From an uncultured Pseudomonadota bacterium (GTDB lineage: Bacteria; Pseudomonadota; Alphaproteobacteria; Rs-D84), in contig CACYQE010000048.1 of the NCBI GenBank assembly GCA_902776515.1, positions 1 to 6,151 on the forward strand: a stretch of 6,151 bases of DNA. The letters are read 5' to 3'. Each line of letters starts with the position of its first letter. The stretch's first letter is position 1. The notes beneath the pieces are model-generated. The model had not been told where the DNA came from, did not search any database, and saw only the letters and a program-made list of their open reading frames with translations. A program made the translations under genes and the position numbers. This document shows positions 1 through 5,602 of this stretch, piece by piece.

Positions 1-611
1 CACTGGTAAATTTGTTAATGCGTTTTTATGATGTTAACAAGGGTGAAATTTTAATTGATGGGGTTGATATTCGCGATGTAACGCAAATGTCATTGCGTGA
101 AAACATATCGTTTATTCCCCAAGAAGCATCTATGTTTAACAGAACGATTCGTGAAAACATTGCCTATGGCAATACAACCGCTACTGATGCCCAAATTCAT
201 CGTGCCGCGGTGCGTGCATCTGCACATAAATTTATTATGGCGACCGAAAAAAAGTATGATTCTTTTGTTGGTGACCGCGGTATAAAATTATCCGGGGGAC
301 AACGTCAAAGAATTGCTATCGCCCGGGCGTTTTTAAAGAACAGTCCTATATTAGTTTTGGACGAGGCTACATCCGCACTGGACAGCGAAACCGAGGTTGC
401 AATTCAAAAATCGTTTGAAGAATTGTCACACAACAGAACAACAATCGCGATTGCACATCGTTTATCAACGCTGCGTAATATGGACCGTATTGTGGTTATG
501 GAGCAGGGCCGTGTCGTAGAATCTGGGACACATAATTCTTTGTTAAGAAAGCGTGGTACGTATGCAAAATTGTGGAAAATGCAATCAGGCGGTTTTTTAC
601 AGGAACAATAG
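1..611 (+). CDS. ABC transporter, C-terminal nucleotide-binding domain (partial, 5' end missing), MsbA-like
   Basis: This is the ATP-hydrolysing domain of an exporter-type ABC transporter, probably a membrane-domain/ATPase fusion of the MsbA / lipid or multidrug half-transporter class. The frame is open from base 3 and reads LVNLLMRFYDVNKGEILIDG, which directly follows Walker A (GKST) in such proteins, so the membrane domain and Walker A lie left of the window. Visible motifs are the Q-loop (FIPQEA, about base 117), TIRENIAYG, the ABC signature LSGGQRQR (bases 288-311), Walker B ILVLDEAT with its catalytic Glu, the D-loop SALDSE, and the H-loop His in IAHRLST. All key residues are intact, so the domain looks functional. 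The TTG at base 12 is not the true start. The substrate cannot be read from this fragment; lipid A core or another envelope lipid is a guess from similarity to MsbA. The gene ends in TAG 47 bases before the carboxypeptidase gene. Confidence 0.93.
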   Translation, partial: LVNLLMRFYDVNKGEILIDGVDIRDVTQMSLRENISFIPQEASMFNRTIRENIAYGNTTATDAQIHRAAVRASAHKFIMATEKKYDSFVGDRGIKLSGGQRQRIAIARAFLKNSPILVLDEATSALDSETEVAIQKSFEELSHNRTTIAIAHRLSTLRNMDRIVVMEQGRVVESGTHNSLLRKRGTYAKLWKMQSGGFLQEQ

Positions 612-620
612 ATAAAACTG

Positions 621-650
621 TTGACCCGGTTCGGTTTTTTTTACTAACAT
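621..650 (+). promoter_or_regulatory. Possible promoter for the carboxypeptidase gene
   Basis: TTGACC at 621-626 matches five of six bases of the consensus -35 box. TAACAT at 645-650 is a weak -10 with an 18-base spacer; TACTAA at 642-647 is an alternative with a 15-base spacer. Transcription from either would begin very close to the ATG at 659. The spacer contains a run of eight T (635-642) after a CCG/CGG element too short to be a convincing hairpin, so a terminator for the upstream ABC gene is possible but not shown. Confidence 0.35.
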
Positions 651-658
651 AATTCATT

Positions 659-1771
659 ATGGAAGTGAGAAAATTTTTATTTGTTTTACCAATGTTATTC
701 GTTGGTGCGTTGGCACGTGCCGGTGGGTATCGTGCGGCGTTGGTTGCGGATATGGATTCTGGGCGTGTTTTAATTTCAGAAAATGCAAATGATATAAATT
801 ATCCGGCAAGTTTAACCAAGATAATGACTTTGTATTTGACATTTGATGCGTTGGAACATGGTCGGTTGCATTTAGATGATTATTTGATTGTATCAAAAAG
901 TGCCGCGGATGCATCGCCGGTAAAGTTGGGGTTGACCGCAGGCAGTAAAATTCGTGTAGAAGATGCGATATCCGCTTTGGCGGTGCACAGTGCGAATGAT
1001 GTTGCACGTGTGTTGGCGGAAAATTTAAAAGGTGGCAAAGAAGGCACGTTTGCATCGTTGATGACCCGCGTTGCACGTGAAATTGGTTTATCAAAAACGA
1101 ATTTTGAAAATTCTTCGGGCTTGCCTGATGATGACCAGTTGTCTACTGCACGTGATATTGCGTTATTATCAATGGCGGTTTATAAACATTTCCCCCAGTA
1201 TTGGAAATATTTTGGGCAAAAGACGTGGGTTTATAATGGCAAGACTTATACAAATGGAAATCGCTTGTTGGGTGTGTATCCTGGGTGCGATGGTATGAAA
1301 ACAGGTTATACGAATAAATCAAAGTATTCATTGGTTGCAACGGCACATCGTGATGGACATCGATTAATATCTGTTGTATTGGGGGCCGAAGACAAGGATA
1401 TTCGGGCAAATGTTTCTACAAATATGTTAAATCGCGGTTTTGAATTGGTCAAAAAAAATACCCCAACAGTGACCCGGCAAACCCCTGTTGCCAAGGTTAC
1501 TGCACCTGTGTCTTCACCTATTGTTAAAAAATATGCAACGGATGCAAAAAATTATGGTGGTACCGGTGTGCAGTTCGGTGCATTTTCTTCTGTATCTGCG
1601 GCGGACACGGTTATAAATCGCATTAAAAACACACTTGGAGTTGTCGCACATGTTGAATCAAATGATGCGGGGTTATATCGTGTTCGTGTTTCGGGCTTGA
1701 ACGATGCATCTGCAGGTGATTTGTGTAATCGTGCATCGACCGCCGGAATTGATTGTTTTGTTTTTCATTGA
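659..1771 (+). CDS. dacA: D-alanyl-D-alanine carboxypeptidase (PBP5/6 family) with C-terminal SPOR domain
   Basis: Secreted serine peptidase (S11 family) that removes the terminal D-Ala from peptidoglycan pentapeptides in the periplasm and so limits cross-linking. Residues 1-21 form a signal peptide: basic MEVRK, a hydrophobic core, then ALARA before GGYRAALV. The three penicillin-binding motifs are all present: SLTK (S51 nucleophile, K54), SAN (111-113) and KTG (214-216). Residues 257-300 are a linker rich in Lys, Thr, Pro and Val. Residues about 302-370 form a SPOR domain (VQFGAFSS... YRVRVSGL), which in other proteins binds denuded septal glycan, so a role at the division site is likely. 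The 370 aa length fits SPOR-bearing alphaproteobacterial homologues. The ATG at 659 has no Shine-Dalgarno sequence; GTG at 665 would also keep the signal peptide. recR follows after 16 bases. Confidence 0.93.
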   Translation: MEVRKFLFVLPMLFVGALARAGGYRAALVADMDSGRVLISENANDINYPASLTKIMTLYLTFDALEHGRLHLDDYLIVSKSAADASPVKLGLTAGSKIRVEDAISALAVHSANDVARVLAENLKGGKEGTFASLMTRVAREIGLSKTNFENSSGLPDDDQLSTARDIALLSMAVYKHFPQYWKYFGQKTWVYNGKTYTNGNRLLGVYPGCDGMKTGYTNKSKYSLVATAHRDGHRLISVVLGAEDKDIRANVSTNMLNRGFELVKKNTPTVTRQTPVAKVTAPVSSPIVKKYATDAKNYGGTGVQFGAFSSVSAADTVINRIKNTLGVVAHVESNDAGLYRVRVSGLNDASAGDLCNRASTAGIDCFVFH

Positions 1772-1787
1772 TTTTGTAGGCTGACAA

Positions 1788-2390
1788 ATGAATCCAAAAA
1801 TAGAAAAATTAATAAAACAATTTGCTAAGTTGCCACGTGTTGGTAATCGTGCGGCACGCCGAATGGTTTTGGGGTTATTGCAAGATAAAAGTGGAAAAAT
1901 TGAAAAATTGATAGAATCCCTGATTGATGCAAATGAAAATATTTGTGCGTGTCCTGTGTGCGGGGTTTTGACGGATCGTAATAATGAGGGTTGCGAATAT
2001 TGTCGTGATATGACACGCGAAAATGGGATGCTTTGTATAGTTCGTGATTTGTCAGATGTTTGGACGTTGGAAAAATCCGGCGTGTTTGGTGGTCGATATC
2101 ATATACTTGGCGGATTGCTATCTGGTGGGGCTGGTGTTACACCCGAAGATTTGAATTTATCAAATTTAAAAAATCGAATTATTGATGAACATATTGTCGA
2201 AATAATTTTTGCTTTACCCAATACGGTTGAAGGTAAAACAACACAACAATACATCATTTCTGTGATTGGTGACACGACATTAAATGTTCGTTTTACGGAA
2301 CTGGCTTCTGGGGTTCCGCTTGGTGGTGATTTGGATTATTTGGATGATGGAACACTGACCTTGGCTTTTGGGGGACGTAAATCGGTATGA
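1788..2390 (+). CDS. recR: Recombination mediator protein RecR
   Basis: RecR works with RecO (and RecF) to load RecA on SSB-coated single-stranded DNA at gaps. The 200 aa length is standard. Order of parts: an N-terminal helix-hairpin-helix (KLPRVGNRAARRM, about residues 14-26); a four-Cys zinc finger (CPVC at 55-58 and CEYC at 69-72); a Toprim domain from about 81 (MLCIVRDLSD, then GVFGGRYHILGG); and a C-terminal ASGVPLGGDLDYLDDGTL motif typical of RecR. One oddity is that the position usually Glu in the first Toprim motif (VVE.. in E. coli) is Arg86 here. The start is supported by AGG at 1778-1780, 7 bases before the ATG. It lies 16 bases after dacA and its TGA overlaps the rsmA ATG, so these genes are probably co-transcribed. 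Confidence 0.96.
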   Translation: MNPKIEKLIKQFAKLPRVGNRAARRMVLGLLQDKSGKIEKLIESLIDANENICACPVCGVLTDRNNEGCEYCRDMTRENGMLCIVRDLSDVWTLEKSGVFGGRYHILGGLLSGGAGVTPEDLNLSNLKNRIIDEHIVEIIFALPNTVEGKTTQQYIISVIGDTTLNVRFTELASGVPLGGDLDYLDDGTLTLAFGGRKSV

Positions 2391-3220
2391 TAGATACAGT
2401 TGCATCTTTGCCGCCGGTGTCTGAAATGATGCGTGATGCGGGGTTGGAACCAAAAAAACAGTTCGGACAAAATTTCTTGTTTGATTTGAATTTAACTGGA
2501 CGTATTGCACGTAGTGTTCCTGATTTAGAAAAATCCGTTGTGATAGAGGTTGGACCAGGACCGGCGGGATTGACGCGTGCATTGTTGTTGGCGGGGGCGA
2601 AAAAAGTAATTGCTGTTGAAAAAGATGAAACCACTGAACCTATTTTGTCGCGTGTTGTTGCGGCATCAGCGGGTCGTTTAAAGGTTATTTTTGGTGACGC
2701 GTTAAAGCAGGATTTTGCGAAACTTGCTGGTGGCGAATTTTCATTATGTTCTAATTTGCCGTACAATGTCGGAACAGAATTGTTGATAGATTGGTTGCAT
2801 TTGGTTGCTGGTGGTGTGCCTATTAAATCTTTGACCTTGATGTTTCAACGTGAAGTTGCTGAACGCATTGTTGCGAACACGGGTGATGCTCAATATGGTC
2901 GTTTATCTGTATTAACGTCATTGGTTGCAGATGCAAAAATTTTGTTTGATGTTCCAAATACCGCCTTTGTTCCGCGTCCGCGTGTCCAAAGTGCGGTTGT
3001 TCAAATTATTCCAAATAAAAGTAAAATAAAAAAGATAGATGATATTTCTGTTGTTGAAAAATTGACGGCAAAATTGTTCGGTATGCGGCGGAAAATGATA
3101 CGCGGAATAATGCGTGATGTTGATTGGAATTTGTTCGGGCTTGATGGAACCGAAAGGGCCGAAGATTTAAGCCCAGAAAAATTTTTAGAAATAGCAAAAA
3201 AACTGGTTGCGTGTGGCTAG
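2387..3220 (+). CDS. rsmA: 16S rRNA (adenine1518-N6/adenine1519-N6)-dimethyltransferase RsmA/KsgA
   Basis: SAM-dependent enzyme that dimethylates two adjacent adenines in the helix 45 loop of 16S rRNA late in 30S assembly; its loss gives kasugamycin resistance in other bacteria. The 277 aa length fits the family. Visible motifs are KKQFGQNFL (23-31), the SAM-binding EVGPGPAGLT (54-63), acidic AVEKDE (76-81) ending strand 2, FGDAL (102-106), the catalytic NLPY (123-126), FQREVAERI with QYGRLSVL (153-176) and the FVPRPRVQSAVV segment (194-205). The C-terminal helical domain contains FGMRRKMIRG. The start codon overlaps the recR stop (ATGA, 2387-2390), which suggests translational coupling; the nearest purine run (GGGGA, about 12 bases upstream) is a poor ribosome site. 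Downstream, the kefB-type gene has its own promoter and ribosome site. Confidence 0.96.
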   Translation: MIDTVASLPPVSEMMRDAGLEPKKQFGQNFLFDLNLTGRIARSVPDLEKSVVIEVGPGPAGLTRALLLAGAKKVIAVEKDETTEPILSRVVAASAGRLKVIFGDALKQDFAKLAGGEFSLCSNLPYNVGTELLIDWLHLVAGGVPIKSLTLMFQREVAERIVANTGDAQYGRLSVLTSLVADAKILFDVPNTAFVPRPRVQSAVVQIIPNKSKIKKIDDISVVEKLTAKLFGMRRKMIRGIMRDVDWNLFGLDGTERAEDLSPEKFLEIAKKLVACG

Positions 3221-3237
3221 TATTTTTTTGCTATACT
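3207..3237 (+). promoter_or_regulatory. Promoter for the KefB-type antiporter gene
   Basis: The -10 box TATACT (3232-3237) matches five of six consensus bases and sits in TTGCTATACTGTCAA (3228-3242), which recurs almost unchanged before lspA. A weak -35, TTGCGT (3207-3212), lies inside the last codons of rsmA with a 19-base spacer. The predicted transcript would start near 3244 and have a leader of about 30 bases carrying the AGGAGG ribosome site. Confidence 0.55.
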
Positions 3238-3258
3238 GTCAATGACGAGAGATAAGAG

Positions 3259-3264
3259 AGGAGG
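3259..3264 (+). promoter_or_regulatory. Strong ribosome binding site AGGAGG
   Basis: A perfect AGGAGG ends 8 bases before the ATG at 3273. It is the strongest Shine-Dalgarno sequence in the window and fixes the antiporter start. Confidence 0.85.
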
Positions 3265-3272
3265 GAGTCTGG

Positions 3273-4982
3273 ATGTCACTTTCTGTATTGATATTTTTTG
3301 CTATTATTTTTGTGTTGGTGTTTTTACTGCGGACTGCACGTATTGGTGCGTTGGTTGCATTTTTGGTTGCCGGTATAATTTCAGGTCCGTATGTTTTGAA
3401 TTTGTTCCAAATTGATGATACATGGCGATTCCTTGGTGATTTAGGTATCTTGTTTTTGTGGTTTAACATCGGGTTAGAGATAAATATGAAACGTCTGTGG
3501 CAAATGAGACGAACCATTTTTGGATTTGGTGCCGCCCAGGTTATGATGGTTGCCGTTATGTTATTTCCTATCTTGGTCGGTGTAACTACGTGGTCTGTAT
3601 TGGGTGTTGTTACGGTGTCTTTGTTGTTGGCAATGTCCAGCACATCAGAAGATTTGCAATTATTGACGGACAGAAATCAATTGAATACCGAAATGGGACA
3701 CCAAACATTTTCTATTTTATTGTTCCAAGATTTATTATCAATTCCTTTGCTTGCTATGTTGCCTGTTTTGGCGGGACGTTCGTTTAATCTGGGGGCCACG
3801 GTCATAGATGTTTTGGTCACATCTTTGACTTTGATTTTTGGTGTGGTTGTTGTTGGTCGTTTGATAATGAATCCGTTATTGCGTTTGGTATCGAAACTTA
3901 AATCGCGTGAAGCGTTTTTGTTGGTTATAATGTTGAACATAGTTGCGTGGGCAATAGTTATGGACTATATCGGTTTGCCGGCGGGGCTTGGTGCGTTTTT
4001 GGCGGGTATGTTAATGTCTGAAACGATTTATAATCATCAAATAAGGGCCGAGATAACCCCGTATTCATTATTGTTTTTATCATTATTCTTTATATCGTTG
4101 GGAATGGGATTGAATTTGGATATCTTGTTGTCTAATTGGTATATGGTTGTGTTTGGAATGGTTGGTTTGGTTTTAATTAAATTTTCAGCACTGTTCATAG
4201 TAGCACGTGTTCGGAATGTTAATGCGACAAATGCCAGATTGATAGCATTGTTGTTAAGCCAGGGCGGTGAATTTGGGTTATTGATGTTTCAAACGATGAA
4301 AACCAGTGGCATAGAGGCTGTTCCCGCGGCACATCAAGAAATTTTGACGGCGATAATTATTTTATCTATGGTATCTACACCGTTTTTGTTGGCTATTTAT
4401 GACGTTATACAAAAATCCAAACACGTTTTTGTGCGTTCACGCAAAAAACAGGCTAATACCGAAGAAAATCTTGTTAAGCCAGCGGTTGTAATTTGCGGAT
4501 TTGGTCGTGTAGGGCAAATAATAGCGCATATATTACGAACAAAAAATATACCGTATGTTGCATTGGATTTAAGTGTTAATGCCGTTATGATGGGACGTGA
4601 AAGTGGTTACAATGTTTTTTACGGCGACAGCACAAATGAATCTGTGTTGCGGGAATTTGGTTTGTCGCCCCGCAATGTCAAGGCGGTTGTCGTGGCACTG
4701 GACAACACCAGTACGGCACGTAACGCGGTTTTAACCGTAAAATCTGTTGCACCCAAGGTAAAGATTTTTGCACGTGCAAGAAACTTGGTTGAATCACGTG
4801 CACTTATCAAAGAAGGGGTCAAAGAAGCCTGGCCGGAAACCATTGAATCGTCTTTGATGTTGGCCCGTGGGGTTTTGGGGCAATTGGGTGTATCTGATGC
4901 GAATATAACGAATACCCTTACGGAAATGAGGGCCGAAAATTATTCTGAATTAGATAATGCTATTTCTGATAAGCACAGTTAA
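3273..4982 (+). CDS. KefB/KefC-type monovalent cation:proton antiporter (CPA2) with RCK/TrkA-N domain
   Basis: Inner-membrane antiporter exchanging K+ or Na+ for H+, likely gated by a nucleotide bound to its cytoplasmic domain. Residues 1 to about 380 form a CPA2 membrane domain with roughly a dozen hydrophobic segments. Family landmarks are FQDLLSIPLL (151-160), GLPAGLGAFLAGMLMSE (234-250), FFISLGMGLNL (272-282) and LLLSQGGEFGLLMF (326-339). After a basic linker (KSRKK-like, 381-393), residues 403-520 form a Rossmann RCK-N/TrkA-N domain with GFGRVG (409-414), an acidic residue after strand 2 (D432), YGDST (450-454) and the Kef-typical KIFARARN (497-504). No clear RCK-C domain follows; the protein ends at 569. 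It matches the general KefB/C architecture, but glutathione gating cannot be concluded, so no symbol is assigned. It has its own promoter and ends in an intrinsic terminator. Confidence 0.92.
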   Translation: MSLSVLIFFAIIFVLVFLLRTARIGALVAFLVAGIISGPYVLNLFQIDDTWRFLGDLGILFLWFNIGLEINMKRLWQMRRTIFGFGAAQVMMVAVMLFPILVGVTTWSVLGVVTVSLLLAMSSTSEDLQLLTDRNQLNTEMGHQTFSILLFQDLLSIPLLAMLPVLAGRSFNLGATVIDVLVTSLTLIFGVVVVGRLIMNPLLRLVSKLKSREAFLLVIMLNIVAWAIVMDYIGLPAGLGAFLAGMLMSETIYNHQIRAEITPYSLLFLSLFFISLGMGLNLDILLSNWYMVVFGMVGLVLIKFSALFIVARVRNVNATNARLIALLLSQGGEFGLLMFQTMKTSGIEAVPAAHQEILTAIIILSMVSTPFLLAIYDVIQKSKHVFVRSRKKQANTEENLVKPAVVICGFGRVGQIIAHILRTKNIPYVALDLSVNAVMMGRESGYNVFYGDSTNESVLREFGLSPRNVKAVVVALDNTSTARNAVLTVKSVAPKVKIFARARNLVESRALIKEGVKEAWPETIESSLMLARGVLGQLGVSDANITNTLTEMRAENYSELDNAISDKHS

Positions 4983-5007
4983 AAATGTCCCCATCTGGGG
5001 CGTTTTT
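4983..5007 (+). terminator. Intrinsic (Rho-independent) terminator after the antiporter gene
   Basis: CCCC (4989-4992) pairs with GGGG (4997-5000) around an ATCT loop. After one bulged T, G4987 pairs with C5001, T4986 can wobble with G5002, and the upstream A run pairs with TTTTT (5003-5007). It begins directly at the antiporter stop codon (TAA 4980-4982). This separates the antiporter transcript from lspA, which has its own promoter just downstream. Confidence 0.82.
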
Positions 5008-5012
5008 AATAT

Positions 5013-5041
5013 TTGCTTTTGGTAAAGCATATTGCTATATT
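5013..5041 (+). promoter_or_regulatory. Promoter for lspA
   Basis: TTGCTT (5013-5018) and TATATT (5036-5041) are separated by an ideal 17-base spacer. The -10 lies in TTGCTATATTGACAA (5032-5046), matching 13 of 15 bases of the same region before the antiporter gene. A small inverted repeat, GCTTT-TGGT-AAAGC (5015-5028), overlaps the -35 and spacer. The predicted start near 5048 leaves a leader of about 17 bases. Confidence 0.62.
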
Positions 5042-5051
5042 GACAAGAACC

Positions 5052-5063
5052 AAGGAACAAGGA
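5052..5063 (+). promoter_or_regulatory. Duplicated Shine-Dalgarno-like site before lspA
   Basis: AAGGA occurs twice, at 5052-5056 and 5059-5063. The first copy lies 8 bases from the ATG at 5065 and is the likely functional one; the second is only 1 base away and too close to act. Confidence 0.6.
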
Positions 5064-5064
5064 A

Positions 5065-5601
5065 ATGAAAAAGATACTAAAAATATTCGCGGGGATATTG
5101 GGCATTGTTGCCGTTGATCAATTAACCAAGGGCATATTGTTGTTTTTAATAACGGGTTCAATGTTTGTTGTTGGACCGGCGTGGTCTGTTGTTCCGGTTC
5201 CCTATTTAATGGCACACGTGACCAACTTTTTTAACATTGTTTTTACGTGGAATCCAGGAACGGCGTTTTCTATGTTTCGTAATTTGGGCGATAATTTCCC
5301 ATTGGTTATGATTGTTTTTACGGGGATTGTGATTGCGTTGTTGTTGTTCTATCTGTTTAAACGTGCACAATCGTATGAGCGTGTTCCACTGGTGTTCATT
5401 ATTGGTGGGGCGGTTGGTAATCTGGTTGATAGAATTCGTTTTGGGGCGGTTGTTGACTTTTTGGATTTTCATATTGGTGGGTTGCATTGGCCGGCGTTTA
5501 ATATTGCGGATGCATTTATTTCTGTTGGGGTGTTTTTGTATGTGTTAAATTGGTTTTTGGCACGTCGCCGTTGTTTAAAAAGTGTAAAAGGTGGTAAATA
5601 A
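5065..5601 (+). CDS. lspA: Lipoprotein signal peptidase (signal peptidase II)
   Basis: Integral inner-membrane aspartyl protease that cuts the signal peptide from diacylglyceryl-modified prolipoproteins, acting between Lgt and Lnt. About four membrane segments are visible (roughly residues 6-28, 78-98, 107-122 and 147-166). Conserved family motifs are VDQLTKG (17-23), WNPGTAFSMF (62-71), GGAVGNLVDRI (114-124), GAVVDFLDF (127-135) and PAFNIADA (143-150). D131 and D149 correspond to the catalytic Asp pair of the family; N119 and D122 are also conserved. The basic C-terminus (ARRRCLKSVKGGK) is cytoplasmic. At 178 aa it is slightly long because of extra residues between the first membrane segment and the NPGTAF motif. 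It begins a new transcription unit, and the next gene starts one base after its stop. Confidence 0.96.
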   Translation: MKKILKIFAGILGIVAVDQLTKGILLFLITGSMFVVGPAWSVVPVPYLMAHVTNFFNIVFTWNPGTAFSMFRNLGDNFPLVMIVFTGIVIALLLFYLFKRAQSYERVPLVFIIGGAVGNLVDRIRFGAVVDFLDFHIGGLHWPAFNIADAFISVGVFLYVLNWFLARRRCLKSVKGGK

Positions 5602-5602
5602 T

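Noticed and set aside
621..645. Intrinsic terminator for the ABC transporter gene
   Set aside because: There is a run of eight T, but the only hairpin before it is CCG-GTT-CGG or ACC/GGT, three base pairs, too weak to call.
657..1094. Antisense open frame of 145 codons opposite the carboxypeptidase gene
   Set aside because: Rich in His, Pro, Gln and Asn, lies wholly opposite a gene with intact catalytic motifs, and has no recognisable domain. It is a shadow of the coding-strand G/T bias.
2293..2766. Antisense open frame of 157 codons spanning the recR-rsmA overlap
   Set aside because: Complementary to two well-supported genes, has no motif and low-complexity composition, so it is a shadow.
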